From Diatrype stigma (taxonomy: Eukaryota > Ascomycota > Sordariomycetes > Xylariales > Diatrypaceae), in NCBI GenBank assembly GCA_022225965.2, contig JAKJXP020000133.1, positions 1-64,000 of the forward strand: DNA of 64,000 bases. The letters run 5' to 3'. Made by a program: the position numbers and the translations under genes. Position 1 is the stretch's first letter. The number at the start of each line of letters is the position of its first letter. The notes beneath the pieces were generated by a model. That model was not told the origin of the DNA. It worked only from the letters and a program-made list of their open reading frames with translations, and did no database searches. Below, piece by piece: positions 12,901-26,107 of the stretch.

Positions 12901-14800
12901 AGGCTGTACGCATTGACCTATACTTATTCCCGATATGATGTTTAAATAACTTCGATCTAAGGAATAATCTCCAAGTATTAAATTTCGATTTTGAATGGTA
13001 TTCGTAAAGTTACGGATGAAATCGCGATTTCGAAATTTTTATCTTTTATGAAAGGAAATAAATAATAAAAGATATTATTCGCTATTATAATAATTAAAAA
13101 CCAAAAGAATTCTTTATTAAGTAAAAAAAATAATCCGTCGAATATAATATTTAAAAATTAAAGAAATACTTTATTAACGCTTAATAAATATTAATGCGTT
13201 ATAAAAAAATACGTAAAACATATAAAAAATAAAACGATAAATAAAAATAATTAATTTATTCGAATTATTAAATATTTTAATTAATTTATTCGTTATAAAT
13301 CGATTAATAAATATTTTAATATTTTAATATAAAATTATTATATAAGCCTTAAATATTTTAACGGCTTAAATTTATTATAAATCGAATGAAACCCGTTTAA
13401 ATATTTATAAAACAAATAAATATAAACGAAAAAAAGCTTTAAGCATTTTAACGGCTTAAACTCGTTATAAATCGGTCGGAAACCGTTTAAATATTTATAA
13501 AATAATTGCAAAACAAAAATCTTTTGTTTTATCGGATTTTTCGATAACGACGCATAAATATAAGAAAAAGCAAAAAAAAAACAAAAACGAAAATAAAACG
13601 CTTCTTATTAAAAAAAAAACTTAAACGATATTTAAATAATAAATAAACGTCAATTAAAAATTAATCGCAATAAAAATTAAACTTATTATTTTCGAATTTA
13701 AAATTCGGTATTTTATTAATAAGCCATATAAAAAAACAAAATTAATACCTATTCGAAATCGATTTTTATGTTTTCGATTTTCGTTAACGTATCGTTAAAA
13801 TTAATTTATGCATTATTATTGTTCGAAAAAAGCAATTAAAAAAACGATTAAAATAATACGTAAATAAAATCGACTTTCGATTTATTGCCGTTTTAAAAAA
13901 GCGATTAAGGATTAACGGAAAATGCAAAATCGGTTATAAACGAAAAATAAACGATTAACGAAAAAACGCCGAAAAACGAAAACGCGGAAATAATTAAACG
14001 AATAGCCGACGATTAATAAGCCGAAAATAATATAAAACGATTAAAAAACGTAACCGAAAAAGCCGATTACGTATTAACGGAAATGCTAGCGTCGTTTTTA
14101 CGACGACGGAACGGAATTAACGAATCGTTTCGGCAATTAAGCGTCGCCGAAACGGAATAACCGCGGCTATTTCGAACCGTAAAGTCGCAAAAAGCCATTT
14201 CGTTTATAACTATAATAGCAATAATTAAATTATTCTTATCGAAATAACGTATTACCGTATGCTTTTTTTTTAATTTAAATTAACGATTTCATATTAATCG
14301 AAAAATAATAACGTTACGTATCGTTTTTAATTCGTTATAAAGCCGTTTATAACTTAATATAAACCATTTAACGGCGATTATAAACAATTAAATCGCATTT
14401 AATTAATAACGAATAATAACGGAATTTATAAATATTTTCGTATTAATATTTAATTAATATTTAAATTATAACGCCATTAATTAACGCATAAATTAAGTTT
14501 TAACGGCAATAATCGCTAACCGTTCTTTCTTAAAAACGCCGAAAACGACGCGTTTTTTTTAAAGCATGCAATTCGAAAAGCGAAATATATAACTTTTAAT
14601 AAAACCATATAACGACTTATTTTACGAATTACCTTTCGGCCGGCCTTTAAACGAAAATCGGCCGTTAAAGTAATTAAGAAAATATTCGATTCGATATCGA
14701 TATTTTCGGCAAAATTTAAAATAATTTAAGACGTTTATTATAAAGCAATTAATATTTAAATATGAATTAATAAATATTCGAATAAACGAAAAATTAATTC
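12901..14800. other. AT-rich interval between LINE and Helitron copy
   Basis: No gene seen. 13,345-13,510 contains two direct, imperfect copies of an approximately 88-bp unit (core ATTTTAACGGCTTAAA ... CGTTTAAATATTTATAAAA). The part at about 13,780-14,200 has a slightly higher C+G content and may be a fragment of another element that I could not identify. Confidence 0.5.
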
Positions 14801-14894
14801 TAATCGGAGGTTATTTTATAAAGGTAATATAATACGGAAATTATATCCAGAAATTCAGGCTTAGGAAATACCTTAAGCGTTTTCGCCTGCGATT
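14801..14894 (-). repeat. Inverted terminal repeat, left end
   Basis: Inverted relative to 24,689-24,782 and to 5,159-5,253, which share its orientation with each other. Conserved blocks include CGTTTTCGCCTGCG and GGCTTAGGAAATA; the differences are mostly transitions. Confidence 0.8.
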
Positions 14895-15199
14895 GGTCGG
14901 ACCCGTTGCGTTCGTTTTAGCGATTAATCAAGCCAGTTAATTCCGTTTTATTAGCCAATTAATTTCCATTCTTTATAAATATTATATATAAATAATAACA
15001 AAACCCATTTATTTTATACGTACGGCTAATAATATTATTACATTTTCAGGTTTTATTTAAGTTTATTTCAATTTATTCGTAACTTATTTCGATTTGTTTT
15101 AATTTGTTTATAGCTTTTCCGTAATTTGCCTTAATTTGTTCGCATATTTTATTATATTATTAAATTATTTCAGCTTTTTTTAAAAATCTCTTTATTTTT

Positions 15200-15420
15200 T
15201 TTTGTAATCCATTCGTAATATATTACGATTTCTTTATTTTTATTTGCAATTTATTCGCAATATATTACGATCTTTTTATTTTTACCCGTAATCCATTCGC
15301 AATATATTATAATCTTTTTATTTTTATTCGCAATTTATTCGTAATGCATTACGATCTTTTTATTTTTATCCGTAATTTATCCGTAATACATTACGGCCTT
15401 TTCGAATTTTATACGCAACC
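15200..15420. repeat. 42-bp minisatellite, second copy
   Basis: Inverted copy of the array at 4,600-4,855, with units containing CGTAATATATTACG or CGTAATGCATTACG. Unit number appears similar in the two Helitron copies. Confidence 0.7.
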
Positions 15421-16023
15421 CATCCGTAATACGTTACGGCCTTTTTAAGTTTTACGCGTAACTTATGCATAACTTTTTTAAGTTTTATACGCAGCCTTTT
15501 CGTTATAATATAACGCATTATAGATTTTTCGAAACCTATTCGCGGCTTATATATAATTTTTTCGAATTTTATTAATATAAATCATTTTACGACTTTTAAG
15601 GTTTATTATGTTTATTAATAGTTTTAATTATTAAATTAATTTATTTATAAGCGATATTCGCATATTTTTATTTAAAAATGCTTTTTTTGTTGCAATTATA
15701 TTTTATAAAACATATATATACTTATATTTTTATTTCGAATTGGTATTAACTTTATTTTATTATATAAGTATTTCATTTTTATACCGCGATAAATAATTTT
15801 TTTCGTATTGCCTTTAAATATACGGTCTTTTAATTTTCTGGTCCTTTTTAATCTGGTTTTTTCCAATTAATTTCTTTTTAGCCAGCTCCTTTTTAATTAG
15901 CTCCTTTCCAGCCAGCTTCTCTTTAATCAGCTTTTTTCCAATTAGTTCCTTTTCAGCCAGCTTTTTTCTAACCAGCTCCTTTTCAGCCAATTCCTTTCCA
16001 GTTAGCTCCTTTTTAGCCAGCTC

Positions 16024-16314
16024 TTATCTAGCCGGTTCCTTTCCAGCCAATTCCTCTTTAATTGGCTCCTTAATTTCTGGCTTTTTAATAGCCGGCTTTT
16101 CTTTAGCCAGTTCCTTTTCAGTTAGTTCCTTAACAGCTGGCTTTTTAATAGATGGCTCTTTAATAAGTGGCTTTTTAATAGGTGGCTTATTAATTTCTGG
16201 CTTATTAATTTTTAGCTTTTTAATAATTAGCTTATTAATTTTTGGATTTTTAATAGCCAGCTTTTTAATTTCAGCCTTTGGCTTATCTTTATTCGATTCT
16301 TTATTTTTTAGCAA
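16024..16314 (-). pseudogene. Lys/Pro-rich repeat ORF, second copy
   Basis: A 96-codon open frame opening at TTG and homologous to 3,740-4,240: it starts MLKNKESNKDKPKAEIKKLA and continues with the same KKPxI repeats. It ends at a TAG that falls in the KKELA-type repeat region of the other copy; homologous repeat sequence continues beyond the stop to about 15,840. Function unknown. Confidence 0.45.
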
Positions 16315-18559
16315 TTCAGTTACGCCATTTATTTAAATCCAATCGACGTCGTATAAATCTAATTTATAGAATATTTAGCAATATATATTATCGTAATAAA
16401 TAAATTTAAAATAATTTATTTCGTACAATTGCCGCCCGTTTTAAATAATATATTATTTAACGAAATTACCGATTGCGGCGACGTTATTAAAAAAAGCCGT
16501 CGCAAATTCCGATATTATTTAATTTACGGGCCAAATTAAATTTTAATAACGATACGTTTTAATTAAATTCAAAAAACGAATCGACATTATAAATTCCTTT
16601 TTAAATTTAATTTTATTTTATTTTTAATTATTATTTGCCTTTTTTATTTTTTGTTATTTTAAGTTTTCCAGATTTATTAATAAAACAATTCTTTAGTTCA
16701 ATATTATTAAGAATACGGCTACGTTAATATATTTAATTTATTTCTTTGCCGTTTTTATTATTTTTTAATTCGATTATGGTACTATTTATTTTTTAGCCGC
16801 GTAATAGGCCGCATAATAAGCCGCATAATCGCCCGTTTAATCGGGCTATTCGAATTATTCGTGCTTTTGTTTCGGTTGGTTATTACGTAACGCCTAAACA
16901 TATATCGACGTTAATATTAAAATTAACGCCATAATTTTTCCAATTGCAATATGCTAGCTTTAGTTATAATTTATAAGCTTCTTTCGATTTTTCGTTTTCT
17001 TTATTTTTTAAGCGAATTTAAACGCAAAAACGAAAATAATTCCGAATATATAATTATGCGTTTTTTCGAATAATTAAACGTAAACAGCAATAATAAATTC
17101 GATTTCTAAAACATCGTAATTTCGACGAAAAACCGGTATAATATAAAGGTAACGATTAGGAATTTGCGTTATTTCTTAAAGACGTAATTATTAAAAGGCG
17201 ATTCGACGAGGCCTTAAAAACGAAGCAAATATATTTTTGCCCGCGTTATTAATATAAATAATTCGATATTAAATTATTAAATATAAATATTTATATTGCT
17301 TATTAAATAAAAAATAATAAAAAATTAATAAACGAGCCTTTTTATTTTTTTGTTAATAATAATTTAAATTTTAATAACGTTTTTTTTTAATTTATTCCGT
17401 TTAAAATAATCGAGGAATTATTTATTGCAAGAATTTATATTGCAATTAATATTTTTATTATTCGTTTTATTATTATATAACTTAATTAATTAATTAATTT
17501 CTTATAAGTTCGTAATTAACAATATAAATATACGGAATATATTATATATTTTTTATGCGATATTAATAAAGTATATAACGAATTGCCTTTATTTCCAAAG
17601 CATTTCGACATAATTCTTTTTCGTTTTAAAAATACCGATAATATTCCAAAAATAAAACGTCAATTTCGCCGGCGGTTTCGTATTCGTCGCTAAGTTATAT
17701 ATATATGGCTGAACTCTTTTTTTATAAATTACCCGGATTATATAAATTTTATATTAAATTATTATAACCTATTTTAATTACTTAAAAATGGCGATATTTA
17801 CGATTTGTTTAATATTTACGAAACAAATGAAATATATATAGCGGTAAATCCGAACGCGAATTCCGTAAATGAGGCTATTCCAAAAAATATCGATATATGC
17901 GATAAAGCAGCGGTTTTTAATTTATTTATTAAAACATTTAAATTAAACCGCTTAAAAAAAACAATAGGAATAATCCGTCGTTTTCGGAATCGAATATATC
18001 GTTATAAGCAATTTAATTAAATGTTATTTATTATTTTTTAATGCCATTTATGCGGCAAACCCTTTTTAATAAATTTAATTAATTTTACGTTTTATTTTTT
18101 TTTGTATATTTTATATTTTATTTTTATAATAAAGCCGATTTTATTAAATTTCGGTAGCGTATTATTAAATATTAAAATTATTTTAATTATATTATGCGTT
18201 AAAAAAATGGTTACTTTATTAAGCATTATACTTTTCGATATATTATATTAAATACTTTAATATATAAGCAAGCCCGTAATTATAGCCGTTATTTTACGAA
18301 TAAGGAATTTAATTCGTTCATTTTTAAGCGCTAATTATAAAAGGCTTTTAAAAATCCGGATAAGTTTAAAATATAAATTATTTTTAACCGCATTATCCGG
18401 TTTATAAATATTATTAAAAGCATTCGTTTTTTTTGGTATAAATATCGGTAAAAACTAAAAGTTTTTTTTTATTACTTAAAATTATCGTTTGCGTTTATTA
18501 TTTTAAATCCGATAAATCTTTATTAATAAAGTTTATACCGTTATATATTTAAGTTTAAT

Positions 18560-18960
18560 TAATAAAAGCAATTAAACGAATATAAACGAATGAACTTATT
18601 TCGGCGTTTATTACGTAAAAATCCTTATATTATTGCGTGGCATTTTTTTTTTCGGGCTATTTTATTTCGAAAAATCGTATTAACGGAAAAATTTAATTTC
18701 GGCGATTTTTGGTACCGCTTTAAATGGCAGGATCGTAATAACGATTACGTTTATGGATTATATTAATTTAAAAATAGCCCCTTTCCGGATATGGATATAC
18801 AAAAAGGTCGGAATATATATGTTAAGGTTTGGGGCTACCATATTATTGCCATAAATCCTAAGTTCCAAAAAATCGGCCGTAACGATATAAATAACAATCC
18901 GTTATATATTAATTCTTTTTATATAAAGCTTACGTAATAATAATTAAATAATATTATAAA
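18560..18960 (+). pseudogene. Helitron Rep (HUH nuclease) domain remnant
   Basis: Plus-strand translation gives FWYRFKWQDRNNDYVYGLY followed by a stop and FKNSPFPDMD. In intact Helitrons this block reads W-R-x-E-(Y/W)-Q-x-RG-x-x-H-x-H-G-L, so Tyr-Val-Tyr at 18,746-18,754 is the HUH metal site with both His (CAC/CAT) changed to Tyr (TAC/TAT). The following TAA replaces a Trp codon that is still TGG in the telomeric copy near 1,285. The Rep nuclease nicks and rejoins single strands during rolling-circle transposition; this copy is dead. Confidence 0.78.
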
Positions 18961-20029
18961 CCGTTATTAACGTTATAAGTATTTTATTGCGTATTATTTT
19001 CGGATTATTAAAAAGGCAATTAACGAAGCTTAGAAAAAAAGCGAAAAGTTATTAAATTTCGTTTATTGCTTTAATTTTTTATGCTTTATGCAAAACGAAT
19101 TTTGCGTTATTAAAATGGAAAATAAGTTTTGGTAATTATTTAATGCCGTACGTAATAATACTTATTTTAATTAGTTTAATTTATTGGTAATTATATCGTA
19201 ATTAATTAATACGGATATTTTTTCGTATATTAACGATGCGGCTGTTATTAATTATATAACCAAATATTACGATAAATCCAAATAATAATCTATTATATAT
19301 ATTTAAATTGCTTAATTTATTTTGTTACATATAATTAATAATAATTTTATGCTTTCGTTTATTTTTAAGTTTATAAATAAGTTTATTAAAAAAAAGAATT
19401 ATTTTGTTTAAAAGGTTTATTATTATTTATTACAGCTTTTTTTACAAAAAAATAGTCGTATAATACGTAACGTCGATTATTATTTTTTTAAAAAGCATAT
19501 TTAAACCTTAAACCTTAATAATAAAAACGACAAGGTCAAAAAAAGCGTTATAGCTTAGGAAAAATATAAACAAAAAGGTATATATATGGAATACGTTTCG
19601 TATTTCGAATTCGTCGAATGTTGGGATTTTAAAGGTTAAAATTTTAAAAAATGGCATGTTATTAATGCATAACTTAAAATATTAAATTATTTCCTTCGTT
19701 ATAAACCTATTTGAATTTATTAATAATTTTTTGATTTTTATCGAATAAAGTTATTATTAAATTATTTTTATTGCTATATTAACGAATTATTAATTAATAA
19801 CGAAATTAAATTCGATAATTATGTCGCAATATATATATATTATATATAACATTATATTTATAAAAATAATTATTACGGTACGATTAACCGAAAAAATATT
19901 TAACCCGATAATAAAAAGTTTAAGCCTAGCTTAAATAATGCGAATAATATTATTTTGGAAAATTGGTAATACATTATTCGGATAGTATCAGATTTTTTGC
20001 CCGAATAAAAAAACGCTAAATTATTTGGC

Positions 20030-20800
20030 CGCCGTAATATTAATATCAATTATAATTGGTCCTTTTATATTAATCGGTACGTTTACGAGAACTTCGTTAG
20101 CGGTAATTATTAAGAAAAACGCCGTAAAAAATATTCCGACGATTACGATATTAAGAACTTATTATTAAATATGGTTAAAACCTTAAATTCCGAATAACGA
20201 ATTATATATAACATAATAATTAATTATTATTAAAGCTTTTTTGCCGGTAATTAATTAAAGCAATTATTATTATATATTAATGGCAGTAATAAAATTAAAA
20301 AGTTTTATTTTATTAAAATTATATCGTTATATTTTTAATAATTATTTATAATAAATAAGTCGCTTATAATTCGAATTGCTTTAATTAACGTAATTAATAA
20401 TTAAATTAGCGGCCAAATATTGCATTTCTTATTTCGCTTATTTATTAATAGCGAATATAAGTTCTTAATAAAAAATGTTAGCTTATTAAATATTTTATAA
20501 CGGCGTTTTTATAGCGTTTATTTTTTTATTATCGACGAAAAAAGCATATTCGGCTTATAAAATTTAAGCTAAATTAACCGGCGGCTTTAAAAAATTTTTC
20601 CTAATCGCCGCAATAATTATTTTGGCGGCTTAAATATATTGCTTATCGGAAATTTCTTTTAATTACCTTCCGTTATAAATAAGCCGTTATATGCTTTTAA
20701 GCAATTAATTAAATATTACGACATTATTAAATACGGATTATATAAAGCCTTTAAACGTTTGGTATTTCTTATTATTATTTAGCGCCAATAAGGATTCGAA
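20030..20800 (+). pseudogene. Helitron Pif1-like helicase remnant
   Basis: Helicase motifs appear in order on the plus strand. Motif I (20,278-20,310) reads LLLYINGSNKIKKF where GSGGTGKS is expected. Motif II (20,524-20,560) reads FIIDEKSIFGL, close to the Pif1-type IDEKSMIG. Motif III (20,640-20,685) reads LLIGNFF*LPSV for LLIGDFFQLPPV. The changes (G to N/K, D to N, Q to stop, P to S) are all C:G-to-T:A. Together with the HUH domain 1.5 kb upstream this is the Rep-Hel arrangement diagnostic of Helitrons. It continues downstream to roughly 22,400, less readable. Confidence 0.82.
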
Positions 20801-23317
20801 TAAGCCCGATTTCGCAAAGCTTTATTAAAGTTGCGACAATTTAAGGTTTTTGCCGTTTTTTAGAAATTATTAACGTTTAAATACGTTATAAAGCTTTTTT
20901 TTACCGAAATTATAAGTTTCGATAATGCTATATGCATTTATTTTATTAAGGTTCGTATTAATTAATATAATTATAATTATATAATACGGCTTATAAATTT
21001 AATTATTTAGGTTTATGCTAAATATAAAAAATTTAATATAAATAAAGCCGCTTTTTTTAATGCTAACAACCTTTTTAAAAGCTTTTTTATTTGCATTAAA
21101 TATCGGATTATATTAATACGTAATTTATAAGGCCATATCGGTTTTATAAACGGAATTTAAGATACGGTATACGACATTTTTTGGACTTAAGGCTTAAACG
21201 TTATAAATAATGTTTCGAAAGTTATTATAATAACTTTTAATAATTATATTAGCCCGGCATTTATTAACTTAAATGGCCGTAAATTTCGCAACGATTAAGA
21301 CAAAACTATCGTATTTATTTTTCGGATTTGATAGGATTTTATCGTAAAAGGTATTATTTATTACCGAAAATAATTTTTTTTGCTTATTATATATGTTATT
21401 ATAATATATAAATTTTAAAACGTTATTTTATGCCAAATAATATGCGATATTTCGGATCGTAAGTTTATTATTAAATTATTATATATAGCCGTTTTTAAAG
21501 TGTCTATATTATAAGGCTTAATATTTAATATTCCATTTAATTGCGACCGTTTTTATTACGAAAATAATTATCCGCTTATATAAATAAAACTTAACGATTA
21601 TAATATTCGTTTAAAGCATGTTTTGATTTGGCCTTTATATATAATTTATTTTTGGCAATTCCTTATTTATTAATTTAATAGCGATAATTTTAATAGCAGC
21701 AGTTTTTATAACATTAGCTTTATTTCGTAAGAAACTTTTAAATATAAATGTAATAGCTTTTTTTTTTGTTACGGCAATTTTTTGTATTTTTTATGTTTTT
21801 TTAGCTTAGTTTTGCGTTTTTTTTTTTTTTACGAATATATGCTAAATATTTCGCCGCCTTATAATTATAACCGTTTATTTTTAATTTAAATTATATATGA
21901 TTTAGCCGTAATTAAATTAATATTTTTGTCGTAAATATTTGGCTTATCGTTTTTTTTAGTTCGGAATTTTGCGAATATGTTATTTTTAAAGATATATGTT
22001 TTTCCTAGCATTTTGTAATTTTTGCATTTATGTTTTATAATATTGGCTTCGGAAATAAACCAGTAACTATAAAACGGCTATATATAATAAACGTTAGTTT
22101 TATATTACTAATACGGCATAATATTGGGTTATTTATGAATTTAAATATATAAAGCCGCTTTAATATTTATATTAATTAATAAGGAATGTATAATTTTGCC
22201 TATAAAAAGGCCGATTTTAATAGCTACGTATATTTCGTATGCTTATGCCGGCGATTTTTTATCGGTCGTATAAGTCGAGAATAATTGGGGCCCGATTATT
22301 ACATTTTAAAACTTAATATTCGTAATGTTTTATTTAATAAATCGTTTTTAAATTATTCTTATTAAAAACGTAATAATTAAATAAAATAATGCTTATATAT
22401 TATTAATATGCGATTTATATAAATACGTATAACAAATATATATTTAAATAAAGGTAACATTTAATTTAATTAATACCGCAAATTCTTTATAAAAACGATA
22501 AAATTAATAAGGTATAATAAAAAAAAATATATCGATTAGCTTTTTAAGAATATCGATAATTTACTTAATGCTAATATAATTAATAATAATTTAAATAAGC
22601 TTTTGGTTTTTTTTAAGCATACGATAAAATGGGCTTTTTTCGATATTAAAAATAAGAATGTTACGAATAAGCGGCTTAGGTTTTTAATAATGGCTTTTAT
22701 TATTAAAAATGGAAATATGCAAGGTTTAATAAATTAGCTTTTATATTTTTTCGTTCTTAATTATATTAATAGCAGGTTATAATTTGCGGTTATTTATAAT
22801 GACTATTACGTACGAAAGACTTAATTTAAATAATAATGTATTAAAAACGAATTAAGGCTAGCAAGCAAAATAAAGTTGTTACATAAAAAATTAAAGCTTA
22901 AAAATTAAAAGTATTAAGTAAAAAAATTTACCTTATATATTATAATAAATTTGGCTTATTTAGGTGGCTTATAATTATTTTATTTAAAGCATATATTATA
23001 TTTGTTATATTATTATAATTAAGAAAAATATTAGTTACAATTATTAAAGCTTATTTATATAATATTTATAAGCCAAATTTTTAATTAAACCTAATTAACT
23101 TATTTATAAGCCAGATTTTTAATTAGACTTAATTTATTTGCTTATTTATTATATCTTTATTATTAGGTCGTTTTTTTTTAAGAAGTTTATTTTATATTAT
23201 TGCAATAATTTATATATTATTCGTTTTAATCGTTGCTATTTATAATTATATCGTTGCATTTCGTTATTTATAAGCATTGCAATATAGGATTATTCGGCAA
23301 TTTGCTGGTTATAATTT

Positions 23318-24000
23318 ATGGTAATAAAATTTTTTGGCGTTAGATTATTAATTATTACGTTTTTTTTTGCCGATAAAATCCTTATTTTTAATTACGATTT
23401 AAATATTAGCCCTTATTTTATGGGCAATAACGATGGATCCTTTCGTAATATTAAGGTATTTAGTTATATAAATACGGTAACCTTTAAGATTCGAATTGCC
23501 GAATTATGGCTTATTTTAAGTTATAAGTTTTAATTCGAATGCTTGCTTAAAAATGAAATTAAGGGTATGGCTTTATTTATTACCGAATACGTTAATTCGT
23601 TTAAGCTGTTATTCGTATTCGAAATTAATCCGGGATACGCCATGGAAAGAAATAATAAAACGATATATAATACTAATAAGCCGACGTTTATTTAAATACC
23701 GCAATAAATGCTTTTAAATCTGTCCGAATATTGGATTGGCGTTTTATATTGGATGCTTTAAAAGATATTTCTGGTTTTCGATTCGCTAATAATTCATAAT
23801 ACGTATTAAAAAATTTAATAGGTATATTGCGATTTTTGGAAAAGGTTTGTCCTAAATGAATTTTACCTTATTATTATCGTTTTTATAAATAAGTTTCCGT
23901 AATAAAATAATAAATAAACTTATAATTTTTGGATTATTTATTTTTTTAAGGCTTTATTTATAGATTCCTTTTATATAAAGCAATAATATAGCAATAGTTA
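23318..24000 (+). pseudogene. Second degraded ORF of the Helitron-like element
   Basis: A 71-codon open frame (23,318-23,533) continues after its stop in the same frame with coherent protein-like sequence (for example AELWLILSYKF, then a stop, then FECLLKN and later ALFITEYVNSF), so the stop is probably a mutated codon. It lies downstream of Rep-helicase in the same orientation. I do not recognise the family. Confidence 0.4.
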
Positions 24001-24688
24001 CGGTTAAATTATTACGTCGTTAAATATATTAAATAATTAAGAAAAAATAATTAAAGAATATATCGGCCTTAAAAATAAAAAATCGAATAAACGTAATTAA
24101 GTAATTAATAATTAATTTAATTAATTTATTACCGTTAATTCCGATTTATCGTCGGATGTTATTCGTATTTTCCTTTATAAGCGCCAGTTTTTATTTAGTT
24201 TTAATTTAATATAGCAATTACGTTATCCATTTTTTATGTTTTTTTAAAACCGCTTTTGTTAGTTTTTTTTTTAATAGCCCTTTTTTTAATAGCCCTTTTT
24301 TTAGCAGTTATTATTAATGCGGTTCTAGCCGTTTTTGAATTTCGCCTTTCGATTACGATTATTTATGGGCAATAAAAGGCTAAATGCTTTATATAAATAC
24401 GAATATTATACGTTTTATTTGAAATACGAATTTTCGACCGAATATTTAGCAAACGAATTACATTTTTTATTCCCTATAAACTAAAAAAAATGGGATTCGT
24501 ATTTTCGCGATTTTTAGCGACAAAATAATTAAAAGGGCTATAAATACGAATTATATTTATGCGATAAATTATATTAAATTATTACGTTTGGGTTTAAAAA
24601 AAAATTAACGAAAGGCGTTATTTATAAGGCTTAGGTTATCGGTAATTAATACAATTCTAAGCAAAAAATTATAGCAATGGAAACGATT

Positions 24689-24782
24689 AATCGCAGGCGA
24701 AAACGCTCGAAGTATTTCCTAAGCCTAAATTTCTGGACTTGATTTTCGTATTACATCATTTTTATAAAATAACTTCCGGTTA
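24689..24782 (+). repeat. Inverted terminal repeat, right end
   Basis: Matches 5,159-5,253 directly and 14,801-14,894 inverted. It starts AATCGCAGGCGAAAACGCTC and ends CTTCCGGTTA. Confidence 0.8.
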
Positions 24783-26070
24783 AGTTCTAATATTTTACGC
24801 CAACCCAAAAAATAAGCAAATAAAATGGCCCAGCAATCCCAAAAAAATCGCCCCGCGCGGGAAGTTTTTTTGACTCGGAGAAAAAAAAAAAAGGTTCCCG
24901 AAGCTTGCATAAGGCCGTATCTTTTTTTTCTTTTCGTAGCGGTTAAAAAAATTTTATTTATAGCTAAGCATTTTTTACGGTTTTGTTTATAAAAAACGCA
25001 AATCGATTCGTTATTAACGATAAACGACGTAATATAACGAATACGAACGTTTAAATAAAAAAAATCGACGTAATATCGATATAATTCGCCGAATCCGTAA
25101 CGATCGTAATTTACGTCGCTATTATTAACGTATATATAATTGCTTTTTTAATCGAAATCCTTATTAAACGGCCATAAGGCCAAAATTTTCTTACGAAACG
25201 ACATTTTCGGCGACAAAAAAAAAGCGATAAAAAATAATAAAACGGTAATAAACGAATAATAAAAAAACGAAAACAAACGACGATAAAAAATAAAAACGTA
25301 ATAATAAGCAAAGCAAAAAATTAAGTAATAAAAAAACGGCAACGATATTACGATTATTATAATATTACGGCCTAATAAAAAGAAAAAAAACCGCATAAAT
25401 AAAAGGAAATTATAAACTTATCGATAATAAGTTACCGAATAACCGGTAATTAAATACTTATCGAAATACGAATATCCGGTAATTTTAAAAATAACTTATT
25501 AATAAATCGATATACGCGCATTATTAAAGCGATAATTAAATGCCATTAAATCTTAAAAATTACCGATTTATAAGCCTAAATTAAAGGCAGGCATTTAAAA
25601 TAAGCAAATAGGCTGCTAAAAACTAATAGCCGGAAAAAAAGAAAATAATATAAAAAAATGGCTTTTATTTAAGGAGCTTATTACGTAAGCGGCACGTAAT
25701 CGGCGCCTAAGCGCCGTATTAAAAGCTAACGCCTATAAAATAAACTTTATATACTTTTAAAAATTATAATTAAAAGTAATCTTATATATCTTTTTCTTAA
25801 AATAGCTTCGCTTATGCTTAGTTATTACGTTATTAGCTCTTAGTTACTTATATTTTTATACATTTTAAATATTATTAAATAAATATTATCTTTTAAACTT
25901 TTATTTTATTTTATTTTACGTTATAAATATAATAACTAACTTAAAAACCTAGGTTGCGTTATTTATAAAAATAATTAATAAATAATAAATACGAATAACG
26001 CATATTAATTACTAAGACTATAAACCTTTATTGCATAATATAAGGCCAAAAGGATTAAGGCATGTAGTCA
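24783..26070. other. AT-rich interval up to the gene island
   Basis: No gene or recognisable element. Open frames here (for example 25,148-25,396 minus) are Phe/Tyr/Ile-rich, as expected from AT-shifted DNA. A short GC-richer patch at 24,835-24,910 contains CGCCCCGCGCGGG. Composition changes abruptly at about 26,070-26,100, where coding sequence begins. Confidence 0.6.
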
Positions 26071-26107
26071 TATTTTTTAATAGCATGCAAGTTCATAGTT
26101 CGCTCCA

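Larger units (their letters stand above)
14801..24782 (+). mobile_element. Helitron-like element with about 94-bp inverted ends (RIP-degraded)
   Basis: A 9.98-kb element. Its ends (14,801-14,894 and 24,689-24,782) are inverted copies of each other, sharing CGTTTTCGCCTGCGATT and ending in TAAYCGG. Inside, the plus strand carries Rep and Pif1-like helicase domains in Helitron order, then a second degraded ORF (about 23,300-24,000). The minus strand carries the Lys/Pro-rich repeat ORF (16,024-16,314) and the 42-bp array (15,200-15,420). Known Helitrons lack long terminal inverted repeats, so this may be a variant, or a Helitron inside a TIR element. No target-site duplication is visible. Boundaries are good to tens of bases. 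Confidence 0.72.

Noticed and set aside
25111..25396. Phe/Tyr/Ile-rich minus-strand open frames
   Set aside because: Expected by chance in DNA this AT-rich; no Met-led domain or homology.
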